The notes beneath the pieces were generated by a model, which saw only the letters and a list, made by a program, of their open reading frames with translations, was not told the DNA's origin and did not search any database. The position numbers and the translations under genes are program-made. This document shows, in pieces, positions 48,701-62,880 of a stretch of DNA of 64,000 nt (the first letter of the stretch is position 1; each line of letters begins with the position of its first letter). Source of the DNA: Crambe crambe (taxonomy: Eukaryota; Porifera; Demospongiae; Poecilosclerida; Crambeidae); assembly GCA_963924555.1 (NCBI GenBank), contig OZ004592.1:4898001-4962000 (forward strand), in the 5' to 3' direction.

Positions 48701-51700
48701 ACAACAACAAAAGTAAACAATTCAAACTTCCCATAACATACAGCAGCTGCTATAGAACTAGTAACTAAGAGTGAACTGCACATAACACAAGCTGCTTACT
48801 TGAATTTTATGAGCTCTGCAGATAGCAAGTGCCTGGACCACCACATCAGACAGAACTACATCATGAAATGAAATGTTAACAGGTAGCTAAGCTAGGTAAT
48901 ACTGCAAGTAGATACTATAGCAGACATGACTGTACGGACTTCACTAAGGATTTACATAGTGTGTATGTAAGTACCATTGGCAGGTATGATTTGTGCTAGG
49001 ATGAGGTTGGCTGGACGATGAGGTTGGTTGCTGGACACACAACTGGGCCAGGCTGCTCCTTCCATTGAACTAACAGCCTCCACATCTATTGAACAGTACA
49101 TTTCACAATAAGAGTCACAAAAGGAAAAACTTGCAATTTCATCCACTTCCTCTTCCCCTAATTAGGGTCAAATTTTAGACCGGATATTTTGCACATACCA
49201 AAAAGGTTTCTGGTTTTGACGTCATGCAGGAGTTGGTTTGGAATGACTTACCATCTTCAGAGTTGTAAGCTAGACTGTAGCAGGCGGGACAAATGCAGAA
49301 CCCACAGGAGCGACAGACCCAATGAAAGTTGAAGAGAGAAGTGTCACAAGTGTCACACAACTCTCTGATCCCATTAACAGCACGTTTCCACACTGGCAAC
49401 ACTGAATTATAAAATTAAAGATCGATCATTATGATCAACATAATGTGTGTGCTATGGAAATAATTATAATTCTATTATGGGGAAAGCAATTTATCAGGTG
49501 TCATGAAAAGAACATACATATTAGCCAACTCCCTAATGTGGGGGTCATTTCACTAATCCCAAAATGATGATTTTATGGTTACCGGAACAGTGTAGAGGAT
49601 AGGCGCTTCCCCCCTTAAATGTGGTTTAAAGAATTCTTAAACTTTTGATGAACTCGCACATCTAAAGAACCAAACTACTTTTCCGTTTCATAATCAGTAA
49701 CCTAATATGACCAACTGGTTTTACAATACTTCTTCTAGAAAAAAATGTGCAGTTATCACTTCAGTCAGTTGACTCTACTCCTCAGAAGATTACATCATCA
49801 AAGAGAAGGTCCATTAGACAAGCATAACAACATCAGTACAAACAATGTATGTCGGCATCTTATATGTGCAGGTAGGTACTCAAACTCTTTGACTGATGTC
49901 ACATACATGTCCACTGACATGCTGAAGTGCATGCATGTAATGTTTGCCTACAGGGCATGTGTTGGTATTATCCTTTGGAGGTGGTCAAAGGGACTGTAAT
50001 TTCGGCAATGTGTGTAATTGTTCCAGAATGTTTTCTATGTCAGGACCACCATAGTCTGGGTGCATGTATGTTATGTTATGCAGTCTCTTGGTTTTTGGTG
50101 ACTACGTTTGTTGTTACATATATCGATCATCAATGTCTGTCTGGGAGGGTTTTGACCTGTTCTGTGACACTTGTTCTGGACTACTGATATGGTCTGGGAG
50201 GGTTTTGACCTATGCTATGTACTGGCCATCAACCGGTTCTGGCCTGACCTGTTCTGTGACTATGTATGTGATATGGTTTTTGGCCTGCTCTATGACTATG
50301 TTAATCATCCACCTGTTTTGTGACTACTATGTACACTTATTGTACTGACCACCTGTTCTGTGACCCTGTATGTATGTATGTATGTATGTATGTATGTATG
50401 ACATGGACTGACCATCAGTGTCTGGGAGGGTTTTGGCCTGCTCCGTGACTATTGCCATGAAGTTGGGCATCACTCTGCACAAGATGAAGAGAGCAGTGGA
50501 CTCATCCATCCCACTGTAGCCTGCAGTGAGGGAGATAAAGCATATAAAATACCACCACCATAATTTACAAATTTACAGAAATGACACAACAGTAGAGGTG
50601 TATAATGGATTGCACATTGCTTAGATTTTGCAAATAAACAGTACACATGTGAACTTACTGGTTTTCAAGGGTGTCCATGGTACCAGGTCTTGTGCTACAA
50701 CATCCTTATAGTCTGCAAACCCATGCACGGATACCCTTGGCTCCACATTGTCTTCAATACACAGTCTGCACAGTTATTATGTATAGTCAGTATACAATAC
50801 ATTATTGCACACAGTACAGTGGGACCCTGTGAGTACAAAGAGCCATTGTAATATTGATGAAATATTCTGGTCTTAAAAAGTACTTATATTATCTGGGAAT
50901 ACAATATGTATGATAAAGTAAATGCAGGCATTTTTTTTTTTTTGGGGGGGGGGGGGGCATTAGAGGGGGTTCTGTTATGATTACATACTTACTTTCTGAA
51001 TTCTAGGAAACGGCAATACTTGGAACTAGGAAGGTCTCCTTCACATGTCCCACAGTCCAAGCACTTCGAAACTCCAGGATAAGCACGACAAAATCCATTC
51101 TGAGAAATCAAGGCACACACATGTTCATGAAACACAACAACAACAACAAGACAAAACAAACAAACAAAAATCTCTAGCATCAAGACACTTTTCTTGTGCC
51201 CACATCAAGAGGTTCACTACAGAAATGCTAATATGCTATAATGTACCTGTAGTAGAATAGTGCCATTGATGTATTGGGAGAGATCTAGACTGACGAACAC
51301 CACCTTGCCAGTGGCTATCTTGATGATATTCTTCTTTCCTGAGCCAGGCTTGCGGCCCCTCTTGGCTGGAGAGAGGATTTTCTCTGCTCTCCACTGAGCA
51401 ACCTCTGCAAATAAAATCATCCTTGAGATCCCGCATAACCACAGAGAATGACTTACGCTCTTTTGTTCTTCGCTTGCTCCTCTTCATGAGTCCCAGTTCT
51501 CTCAGCTCTTTCCTCCGTTGTTTCTCCTCCTCAGTCAAACGAGGTCGCCCACGATTACGAGTGCTCTCCTTCTGCACTCAGAAACAACACAATCACTTTT
51601 ATACAGCACTAATATGAAGTTCTTACAGGTGTGGTTGATTTCTTTGTCTTCTTTGGTTTGCTTCCCCTGTCATTTGCAGATGACGATGAGTTTTCAGCTG

Positions 51701-53916
51701 TGGCTGGGTTGTTGGAGGAATTCTGGTCCTCCATGTTGTACAGAAGGTCATCAGTATCATCCATACTGTCCTCCCCTATTGTATAATGCATAATAAACAA
51801 GCATGTTTTATGGTTTCATTGACACATGATATAGAATAGAGGTGGTCATATTTCAGCAAGAAAATATTTTGAGGGGCACTAAAAATCAAAAGGCTCTTTA
51901 ATTGTGGTCCATGTGTACAAGTTAGCTAATATCAAAGCCTGAACAATCTGTTCAGCTAGATTGTAAGGAGGGCTGGCATACATAGCTGGCTACTCCAGAA
52001 TGGCCACCTAGTCTAGCAGCTCAAAGTGTACCTGGAAACTGTCTGTTGATCTCCTTGGAGATGGAGAACTCTACCAGGTCATCGACATGAGAACCATCCT
52101 GGTCCCTCAGGGTGACAGAAGGAGCCAAGATCACTGCTTCAGTGGCCACATCAGGAAGGCTAGACAATTCTGAGATCAATGAATGGGTAAAGGTCATCAA
52201 GTGAATTAATTAATGAGTGCCATATCCAACTTTCATAGAACTAACAGGAGCCACTGATTGCATGCATACCCAAAAGTATACAGAGAAAGTATACAGAGCC
52301 AACAGTAATGCAATCAACTGTAACTTTCAGTGCGCTATAATAATGTATGTTTATAATGTACAGCCATAGGGGACATGTAGACAGTAATGAACATACCATA
52401 TAGCACTTTCGTGGATTTTGTGGTTTTGAAAAAATAATACACGAGAATAAGGGAATTCATATGGTTCACACATCGATATTTGCAAAATCACGAAAATTTT
52501 GACCCACGAAAAATTTACGCTATACAGTACATACTATAAAGCATGTAGACTGCTGGTCTGTTGTACATCTACATCTTACCTTTTAGAGGATTTGGTACAT
52601 CATCACTGTTTCTTGACTTTAGCAGATCGGAAGGATTCTCCTGACCATTCCTTCCTCCGCCAGTCAAATAATCACTGAGCATGTGCAGATCTGTGGTGGG
52701 AGGGGGTCCAGAGTCATTCTCACTTTGCCGTCTGTTGTTTGCACCCAAGAAACCATCTTTGTCGGAACTGGAAGGAGTGGAGCTCAGAGTCTCGGAAGGA
52801 GCTATCCGATATGCATTGGATAAGTTGGGATTATCACCTGATAGTCCTGCACCATTCCACCTTTGAATAGAAGAAGGTCCGTAGTCTTCAGCACTGAGGG
52901 ATGTGCTCCTATTATCAGCAATGGCCGTTATGTTGCCACTGTCTACACCATGATAACCTGACTGGTGATTCACTGGCTGGTGAGCAAAGTTGAACAGTCT
53001 CCCAACACCTTGGGGAGTGTTCTGTGAACCATCGTTAGCAAACACAGGAGTACTTGCTGCACTGTGACTCTCAAAAAGAGAATTATGCCGAGAATGGCTT
53101 TGACTATCAAATGATTTTCGACTACCAGCTAGATCATCTTGACCAGAAAATGGGGAGTAGCTAAGATTAGTATTGGGCGAATGATAGCCATCAAGTGATG
53201 ATCTTGTATGCGAGTTGTGAGTAAGAGGTCCAGGTTCTTTATTTCCAGCATTGTAACTTCCCTCTCCTCCTCCCCCTACAGGGTGCAAACTCGAGGCCCG
53301 TGGTTTACCGAACAGCAGAAAATCTGGAGCACTGTTGTAATTTGCATGGAGCACATGCATGCTCTCAGCATGTGGTAGTGATGGCAAACTACCGGCACTT
53401 ATAAATTGACCAGGAATATGGTCAAGGGATTGGGTCCTCAAATTCTCCATCTCTGGCAGTCTGTCATCGCCAGGATCAACTGAATGCATGGAAATGTCTG
53501 TTTCAATGATCTGCTTGATGATATCAAGATCATCCTCATGTTTCTGGGTGCCTTCTCCCCCAGTGAAAACCCCAGTTCCACCAGTCAACTGCTTCAGTCT
53601 CTTCTCTAAGAGTCTGGGAGGAAAGACAGCCGGCTGAGAGGCACTGCGACAGAGCTTGCTGACGACGGACATTGCTAACCCATCTTCCCCCTGGGCTTTA
53701 CTGCTGGAAATGTCTTGTGGGTCAGATATTGTGGGCATTACTTCAAACCTATGCACATAATGAAGTCTTGGTGAACAAGTAAACAAAATTGTTGTAGAAC
53801 TGAAAAATCACAAGACACTGCAATATTGAGGACACCTTTCTAATCAAGACACTTCTCTGGAAACGCCTGCATCTAGAGGTTTCTATTTTGAAATTTAATA
53901 TCCTGATAAAATTAGT

Positions 53917-53978
<62 letters not shown>

Positions 53979-56976
53979 ACATAATGGTTAGGATAGGGGA
54001 AGAATTTCCTCCCACACTGGTTTGATGGTTTCGGCCCAAAACCCACTCCACATACACTTGTCTCTGTTGTCTCCATCAAACCACAAACCAGTCAACTTCC
54101 CTTCCAGAGATTAAAGCATTCTTTCATGTCTGTGATAAACCTGTCTACCCTGTAATAAGATCACCAGACATCCTTCATCCCACCTCTCTATTCTATCATG
54201 TCCCAACAGTCTGGCCCATAGACAGGTGGTTGGTTGGTTGGTTAAACTCACTGTACAATTTTTCTCACCGAGGTTTTTTGATGGCACCCTTCGCATAAGC
54301 AAAGTTCTTTTGCCTCTTTCGAGTCTGGGAATTCTGAAGAGTCGAAGCGGAGACACTTAACCCCCCTCCTGGTAGTCCTGCTGGGCGGGAGGACAAAGGG
54401 AGAGGGGGGAGGGATTTAGGAATCTGCCTCACCCCTCCACCGCCACCGCCACCACCACCACTGACATGAGATGCCTGTTCTTGCTGGCGCTGCTGGTAAC
54501 CAAGTGGTTGTGTCTGGATACAACTAAATAAATTCCCAACGGATTTAGAGCGATCAGTTTGTTTGATGATATCCTCTGGAGTGGGGAAACCACCAGAATG
54601 AGCCAAAGTGTCGCCACTGAGACTAGAGTTAGAGCCATGGTTGCTCAATTGAGGGTTAGACCCGTGTGTGCTAAGCTGAGAGTTTGAGCCATGTGTGCTC
54701 AGTTGAGAGTTTGAGCCATGTTGTGTGTTGAGCTGAGTATTGGATCCATGCATGCTGAGTTGGGAATTCGAGCCGTGGGGAGAGGAGTGAAGGTACGTGA
54801 GGGAATGAGAAGTAGTTCCTCCTCTATCCGTTGGGGATGAGTTGGTGTGGAAAGGGATCTTTCCGAGACTGTTACTGTGAGAGTGAGGGAGGTCACTGAT
54901 GAAGTCAAAGGGGTCTGAGAGGCGCTGGAGAGTGATGGGGTCTAGGGAGCAGCGACGGTGGAGGTTGGGTTCGGATCGCATGATGGAGATGTTTGATTGC
55001 TGGAGACTGGAGCGTCGGAAATGATTGAAGGGGTGGTGGCTGGAGGGAGGGATGTCTTGGGAAGGAGAGCGGTAAAGAGAGAGAGGAGATTTGTTGGAGG
55101 ATGAGTTGAGATTTAGGTGAGGACTTAAGCACTCCTAAATGAAGAAGAAAAACGTACAAGTATCATACATAATATTATGACAAACTCTTTTAGCAGGTAC
55201 CAGAAAAGTGGACATCCATATAGTATCGAACTACCTATTCACACTCAAAATAATCTCCCAAACACATCAAAATGTGACTTTATTATTGTGACATACCTGT
55301 ATGACTGGACTCTTTAGATGGGGACTATTGATTGAAACGGGACTGTTGGTGGGAGGCATGTCGGGGGAGTTCACCAGGGAGAGAGGAGGAGGAGGAGTCT
55401 GCCATGTACTGTTCTGATTCCTCTGTGGAGTTATCATACCATGCCCCTGAAATAATAAAAGATAATATATGAAATACAGTGGTGTAACAGGAATCCTTGG
55501 TTGGTTCCTAATACATGCTCTTACAGTACATAACTACTCACTGACTCACATCATCAGGAAAGGTGTGAAGGAGGACATGAACCATGAGGGGGTTCACAGT
55601 GTGCATGGCCTGGGAGTGGTCTTCCACCAATGTCAGCTCCTATGTATGTATATATGCACAGCACAACATATATATAACCAATGACATTTGCCACGTAATG
55701 GTAAAGTATATCGTTCAATCAGTATAATTATAATGAGATGGAAACCCCACTTTTGCACACCAAAAGTTAACCAATGAAGAGAGTCTTATAAATAGTCTTC
55801 AAAGAGACTAAAAAAGCCATGAAGCATAACTCTTCTACACGCTTTATTGTTATCTGCTGGAGTGTTTGGTTACCTTGGTTTGAAGGTTATGAGACGTGAC
55901 TATCCCATCGATCCAGGACAGAGGTTGCTGGATATTACAGACGCTGATTCGGCAGCCATTCAGGGGGGAGGAGCTGTTTTGTAGCAGGTCACGCCCACAA
56001 CTGATCTCCTCCCATTCTCTGAGTTCCTGAAGCATCTGTGCCTGCTGGGAGAGTGTGGCCTTTGCTTCTGCCAGCTACAGAAAGGAGAAGGGCAGTATGG
56101 ACCACACATTTGAATCATTCTTAAAGTGGTTTAGATGATATTCAGGGTTTCATCTTGAGTTTCCCAAACATTGGTACAATGCTATTCTTCTTAGTAACAA
56201 CTACCTCTCTACAAGAAGTCATTTGGGGCTAGAGGCAAAAAATTTTGTTCAGTGCATTTTTGGTTTCCCTTCCCCACTGAAAAAAATCCTGCCTACTGCA
56301 CCTGGCCTGTGGCCAGACTGTACTTGGTAGGACTTGGGCATGGCATGGCAGCACATGGCTGCTTGCCAGCTCATTGCTATAATACTGCTAATGCACACAG
56401 TATTCTTATATACTACATTGTATACATGTATAATACAAGGCTCTACTACATTGTATACATGTATAATACAAGGCTCTACTATTGTGCATGTACTATACAA
56501 GGTAACTACATGCACTTAACAGCAGGTCAAACATTTTAATTTTGTGTTTAGTTTCTCACCAGCCATGAAAAAACTAGTACACATACCAACATTTGTACTG
56601 AGTACAGGACCAAAAGACCCGAGACAGAAAATGATGCATACCACTACATAAAAGGCTAGCTACATGGAAAGCCACCCACGAAGTTTCCTGTGATATGTGC
56701 AGACAGACAGAAGCCTACACAACCAATGTTCAGACACAAACAAACAAATAAAGGCCTGACCAGGAGAAAACAGGTATGCAGCTCCACCATACAAGGTCCC
56801 TATAATTATATGTAGTACTAATTGAAGATCTGGTGATGAGATCGCTATCTAAGGTTGCCATATTTTGAAACACTACGTGCATGTATAAGGCAAAGGCAAC
56901 AGCTCAGCAAAGAGCATTAGTTGCAACAGCCATAAAGGGGTAAAAACGACCATTCTAAACTCATTTCCATCCCACA

Positions 56977-57032
<56 letters not shown>

Positions 57033-60000
57033 CCTGTAGTTCCTTGGTCTCGTGGATGAAGAGCTCCATTTTCTCCTTATCACAGAAGTACTCCGCAATC
57101 AGCATGTCTGGAGAGGAGAGGGAGGGAGTCCCACAAAGAAACATGAATGCCTATAATCAGCACATAAAATGGTCAGGACAGTAAAAATCACAAAAAAATC
57201 TTTTAAAAATACATTCATTATCAAAATCAGCAAATACTGGTCTGAAGGCAGTTTTTACAAAGCTCCAATCAAAGTTATGTAGGCTTGATTACTTTTAAAT
57301 GATAGAGAGATAGACTACAGTGCCTTATAAGTTGATTGGCAGATCCAACTAGTACTAGATTCCCAGTACTATACTCAGTTTGCACACAATAGGGTAAAAA
57401 AGAGTGTAAGATAATATCTCGATCTGCCGACAAATATAAGCACTGCATAGTTAATTGGGTTTTAGATGATTAACCTTGATAATTAATATAGCTCTTTGAA
57501 AATAAAGGAGATAGAGAGCATGCAACATAAAAATGTGTAACCTTGCCTTGCTTGCTTGCTTTCTGTAGCACTACAAGACTGAATATGTAGGGTCAAAGGT
57601 TGGTTTTAATTATATTCATAGAGGCAGCTTGCTAAAAATCAATTTGTTTTCCACACAGGAAATAGGTAGCATGACCCCCCACAAAACCATACATTCTTGA
57701 AATTCATCCCACTCCTCCAGGCAAACAGATAATCAAACAATCAGTAATTCTGATAAGACAGTTTGTGATGTCACACCTAGCCCCTAAAGAAAGAAAAATA
57801 GCAGTACAAAGTCCAATTCCAGGGGGAACTATCTAATCACCACTAGTTGCTGCAGAGTAGCATAGCAGTGTAAGGGATCTATAAAGTGGACTTATCATTG
57901 CCAAGGTGATGGTACAAGCACTGTATAACTCTCCCGAAAATTAAAGCAAGAGTCACATACCAGATAGTCCAAATATCGCTCTCCAATAGTAACCTTCTAC
58001 CTTGTCACACTGCTTTACCACATTCACTATTCTGTGGCCACCTCCCATTTAAAATGGAGCCTTAAGGTGGTTGCTCAAAAAACTTCCACTAAACATAGCT
58101 ATCTCTTTTGAAGTGATCTGGGATGCAGCAAGTTCAGGATTCTCTCTTGAGTACCTTGCCTATAAGTGTCTGGGCAGATTACTAACATGTCAGGCACACA
58201 ATACTGTACAACTACAGGAAGCTACACAGCTCTTTGGTGTGAGTGACCTCTTGACCTTATTGTACTCGCAATTCTCCAAATACAGAGCTACCTAAGGTGC
58301 TTCACACAAGAACCCCTATTAAGGGGATCAGCTCACTGATTAAATTCTCTAGAGCCATCTAAACATCTCAAAGACATAATATAAACAGTGATCATTGGTG
58401 GCCATGTCCAAATTTCTAGCACAGGAGCTGCTAATTAAGGAGCAACCAAAAAAAAAAAAAAGAAAAAAAAAAGCTTTCATAGTGCTAATAGATACAGGAC
58501 AGTTTTCTTCAAAGTTTACTCATAACCATTCAAGTACATAATTCTATTTTTTTGCCTTACCAGTAATTACATGGCATAACATACATCATAATATAATCAT
58601 AGGTCCTTGCAAAATATTTGTTTTCAATCATTGAGGTGTGGAGGGAAAATAAAGTACATTATGTAGCAAGACCCATTCATTACTCTTAGTTATTAAGCTA
58701 TTGCAGGCATCTAATCATAGCAGTCATGATGCACACACCATGATTACAAGGATATAGTCATAGACAGAACTCCTAACATACTCTTTGAAGTCGATGCCAA
58801 AAAAACCTGCAACCAAACCTCAGAGAAAAATCTAATTTCCAAATAGGTTACATAAGAGCTTGGGGGGGAAGTAACACTGGGTTAGGTAATCCTAGGCAAT
58901 CTGGGGCAAGGATGTGGGATGTGTGCGCTCTCAATTGGAATGTGATAACGGCTACCACATTCACCAAGTCCAGGATGGGTGGGAAAAAAGAATTGATTTT
59001 TTATGAGGCGGATGGGAGAAGGGAAGCTCTATAAACAAACCAGCTGATAAAGCCAAATCAAAATGGGTGCTGCCTAGCAACACTGACCTGCAAATCCATT
59101 GGTGCAACATATGGGTGTTTCTTTAATGCAGTCGGCTGTAACAGTGTATACAGCATTACTTTGTTTCTGATGTAGTTATGCAGTGCAGTTACATTATGAT
59201 GACTTTAAGTTAAGACTCATTACAGACTTACAGATGTGTAATGATTCAAATTAGGACACCAGAGAGAGTCCCAAAAATGTCCACACTGGTAATCCACATT
59301 ATATATTATAGGTACACTTCACTGCTATAGCAAGGGTATTGTGAACTCATTGAGAAAAGTCAGCACTAATGTTTCATCCCTCAAAAACGGCACCTTTCCA
59401 AAGTAAGTTAAAGGTCATATGGTGAAGATGAAGAGTCAGACATTGCAGCACATCATAATAGGGAGAAACAAAATGATTATTGTGTCAGTCTAGTCAATAC
59501 AGCATGCTCAAGCTGCTTAGTGGTCAGTTAATGGGGCTAATCCTATAACAAACATGCTCTACATTTATAGACTATAGATCCCAATGCTTAAAGTCTATTA
59601 TTGAATAGCCTTTGATTTTATAACTTATAACTTATGATTCCTTTTATTCTGGTTCCAAAACGTGTCCACGTAAGAGGTTCCACTGCATTCATCTCACTTA
59701 TATATATTAAACCACAGTGAACCACAATAAATAAAAATAATATTCTTATTATGTCCAACCACTGAATCCACCCATTCTTAATACGATCTCAAAATCTGTA
59801 ATTCACCGATTGCTCATGCTGGATCATAACTGACAAGGCCCACAGACACACTGAATGTATCACCGCACAGTTGTTCTCTCACTCACTATCAATAACATTC
59901 CCATTAAAACAAGAATTCACACCATTCACATGAGCTCCTTCAGCACCTCTTGGGCATGCTATAGTAAGCATACTGTGTATTGCAGGTCTCTTGTCACTAA

Positions 60001-62880
60001 CAGATCTAAACACCTGTATCACATGACTGATATGAGCCAACCAGAGTTATTAAAAGTGATGTCACCACAAATATGATTGGTCATTGCTAGAAATGATTAT
60101 TGACGAATGATCTGCAATCCACAGTACCAGCATGATGATAATGGTCCTCTTTCAGTAAAATGATGCAGATGCTCAGTCTGAAGTTGCATATCTTACATAC
60201 ATGAAAATAAGGACATTTCGATTTCTCTTTACCCACAAAATTTACACTATATACATGCAGTAAAATTTTGATCAATAATTATTTGTGGATGCAATTTATT
60301 ATAACAGAACCATTGCCCCACACAATCATATATTTACACACAAAGTGAGAAACTTGAACTCTATCACTGCAAACAGAGCATGGATTCTACCAAGAGGGGC
60401 TTCTAATTCACACCTAAAGAAATAACACTAGTTAATCAGATACTCACGCTAGCTAATTCGGCGCAGTTGTATAAATACTTCAATCTGATTGGTCAAAACA
60501 GGTACTCCCTTTCTCATAGCACGCTGTACCATTTTTAGGCATGAATACGAAGTTGTTTATGCATCACTCTACGAATCTTCTATTAGCATCCAGGATATAT
60601 AATTATAATTAATTAGAAACATTTCAATTTGGTTGTATAATGCATAGCAGCCACACCCCACAGGTCATGCTATGTCTAAGTACAGATTCACAGTTCACAG
60701 TATGTACTTACCCGAGCAGGCCATGCGACAGCTCTGTTCTGCTCAGTGGCAAGGACCCTCCTAGCCCATAGCAAACTCTTCTCTATGTACACACACTTGA
60801 AGAGCTCCTGATTGGTGAGGTTGACCCACTCCCTCTGGGTCTCTCCTATCCCTCCTCCCTCGCACCACTCCACCAATACCTGAAGATCAAGAGAGAAATG
60901 AGATTTAATCACATAGCACATTGTCAAAATAGTCAAATACTGTCATCTCCTATGTAGTTGTGCAGTAAAATCCCTCCTCTTCTTCCTCCCCCCCCCCCCC
61001 CCCCCCAAAATAACAACAACAAAAATAACAACACAAATAAAAATAACAATAACCAAAACAAAAATATTCTCTTGTTGTCCCTTTGGAATAAAATCAATCT
61101 GACCTGGATACCTTTCACTGAGAGGTTTCACTAATAGGTAGGATAAGGATCGGCCTGCTGGGTCTAACTCCTACACCAGTTTACCCAGAGATACAATAGA
61201 AAGCTGTGTTATCATATTTCAACCCCTTATGTGAAGTAATACTAGAGACTATACAGAATGGAACTTACAGAATTGTTTCATTTTTGTGGTCACTTAAAAA
61301 GGAAAACCAATTTAATGCCTACACATAATCAATTCTCATCGCTAGATCCTGGTGTCACCCTTTCGTATGTGAAATCACCAGGATATTTTGGCTACAACAG
61401 ATTTTTCGCTCTTTGGCAGGACACCGAGAAGCGTGTGATCATAATATTAATGACATTCATGCTGTTCATTAATAACATCCGTTATATAATCACTTGCTAA
61501 AAAAACCTTTTTCCAAGCCAGTGTATTATAACAAAGAGGGACCTATGTAGAAAGGATATGATGGTGGGTTAGTGTCTTCCTCCAGAAAGCCACTATGGTC
61601 ACTGGTGTGAAGCAGACAGAGACCCAATAGAGTTAGCTGGTAGGTGACCTTCAAAGGCATTGATAGCCTCAAACCTTATGGCTTCATCCTCAGGCCTTCC
61701 TCTCTCACTGGTATAGTCTCTCTCATGAAGAAAAGGTAAAACCTTTTCTTCGTGAGAGACTATACCAGTGAAGGGTCTGGCTTGTGAGACTATACCAGTG
61801 AGAGAGGAAGGCCTGGGAACAAGGCTAATACATGGCCACTAACTTACAAACATGTCCTCTAGCCTGGGCAGCAGTGTAAAAGGCATTAACTTACCTCCTC
61901 CAGTGTGTGCAGCAGCCAGCCAAAAACAGAGCCATTGGCCTGGCTGGACAGCCTTGTAAAGGCACTAACTTACCTCCTCCAGTGTGTGCAGCAGCCAGCC
62001 AAAAACAGAGCCATTGGCCTGGCTGGACAGCCTTGTAAAGGCACTAACTTACCTCCAGCATGCAGACCCAATAGAGCCAAAGACCTGGGCAGCCTTGCAA
62101 AGGCAGTAAACTTACATCCTCACCAAAGGCAGACCCAATAGAGCCACAAGCAGACAGCCTACAAAGGGTCAACCAAGCTCATACCTAGATACAAAGGGCA
62201 CTGGGTTGGCACGCTCAGGTGCCAGAGGACAACCATATAACCTGCAAGGAACCTGCAGGAAACTTGGAGCCAAAGATCCAACCAAAGGGAGCAATTAGAA
62301 GCAGGAAGCCAGCCAAGATCCATGTAGCTATCAGGCAGCCTGCAAAGGTTCTTAGGTGTATCCCACCTAGGTGGTACGACAGGTGTTAAAGCTAAGAATA
62401 GAATTTTTGCTACAAATAAAATTTATCTCCTTGTTCTAAAAAGCTCAGTAGATAAATTATTAGAGAGAGAGATCCACTTTTGAAAGGGTCGCATTACAGT
62501 AAAGGTGACCATTCTATAACATGCATGTCTGCACTATTGACAAATACTCATCAATAAAATCTTTAATGAAGAATTCCTCTACAGTGAAGAAATCCATAGT
62601 GACAGTTCAATGACTGCAATCTCTTTGTTTCTTTGCATTGAAAAAGTGACAAATTTATGACTCTAGGTCATAATGACTAGTTCCATGCTATATGATACTC
62701 AGGATATGTTCCACTGTGCATTAATTCACCTATCTAATGACCAATAATGAGAGACAGACTCACTCGTATGTGGGTGAGGTCACTGTTGGAGAGCAGGGGC
62801 TGAGAAGCTGCTCTGATGACATTGATCCTCCACTGGCCAGCAGTGGTCAGCACCAGGCAGCTGCATCCCATCAGGCTCAT
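45625..62880 (-). CDS. KDM3: KDM3/JMJD1-type histone H3K9 demethylase
   Basis: Exon 1 (62764-62880, [17 protein letters not shown]...) and exon 2 (60712-60879, [10 protein letters not shown]) join in phase 0 and match the KDM3 N-terminal domain. Further N-terminal exons lie at about 57030-57110 ([20 protein letters not shown]), 55850-56080 ([10 protein letters not shown]) and 55550-55640. A long disordered part follows (about 52569-55450) with Ser/Asn/His repeats (HGSNSQLST). Next come a basic AT-hook-like stretch ([11 protein letters not shown], about 51540) and CRFLEFRK (about 51000). The C6-type zinc finger is [16 protein letters not shown] (about 49285-49375). The JmjC domain has [22 protein letters not shown] (about 47140) and [11 protein letters not shown]. 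Its Fe(II) pair is TTNLHLD (about 46990) and the distal His is in [11 protein letters not shown] (about 46265-46300). The end is [19 protein letters not shown] before TGA at 45625. All Fe ligands are present, so activity is expected. Long introns (57.1-60.7 and 60.9-62.8 kb) hold repeats. Confidence 0.93.
48518..48620. repeat. (GGGA)n-type purine repeat
   Basis: An irregular gggagggagagg array in a KDM3 intron ((CCCT)n on the gene strand). Confidence 0.9.
50360..50400. repeat. (TATG)n microsatellite
   Basis: About eight copies of tatg/gtat in a KDM3 intron. The neighbouring 50,090-50,470 stretch also repeats gtctgggagggttttgacct and gttctgtgac in diverged tandem form. Confidence 0.85.
53918..53977. 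repeat. (TTA)n microsatellite
   Basis: About 19 copies of tat/tta in a KDM3 intron between the 52569-53786 and 54265-54981 exons. Confidence 0.95.
56979..57028. repeat. (CT)n microsatellite just after a KDM3 donor
   Basis: About 48 bases of ctctct; on the gene strand the GTACAG donor of the 57033-57110 exon runs straight into (AG)n. Confidence 0.9.
57145..60711. other. Long KDM3 intron without visible exons
   Basis: About 3.6 kb with no supported exon. Open frames such as 58071-58295 (plus) have no family resemblance. An A-rich run lies at about 58448-58470. Confidence 0.5.
61670..61836. repeat. Foldback element with nested inverted repeats
   Basis: The sequence cactggtatagtctctctcat is followed after a short loop by its complement (gagagactataccagtg; quoted in part), and a further copy closes the outer arms ending gaggaaggcctgggaacaag. 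An inner pair aaaaggt/accttttc makes the loop. It shares its end motif with 6737-6808. Confidence 0.75.
61888..62115. repeat. Tandem ~78-nt repeat
   Basis: Two near-perfect copies of a unit containing cttacctcctccagtgtgtg, cagcagccagccaaaaacag and ggctggacagccttgtaaag (starts about 61890 and 61968) are followed by degenerate partial copies to about 62115. It lies in the first KDM3 intron and recurs in weaker form to about 62350. Confidence 0.85.

Noticed and set aside
52569-53786. 405-residue open frame as a separate gene
   Set aside because: It is flanked on both sides by exons that match KDM3 in order and strand, and its start is not preceded by promoter-like spacing; it is best read as a KDM3 internal exon.
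58071-58295. Plus-strand 74-residue frame inside KDM3
   Set aside because: Intronic, unsupported by splice sites or recognisable sequence.
61258-61500. Plus-strand 80-residue frame inside KDM3 intron 1
   Set aside because: No recognisable features; surrounded by repeats.
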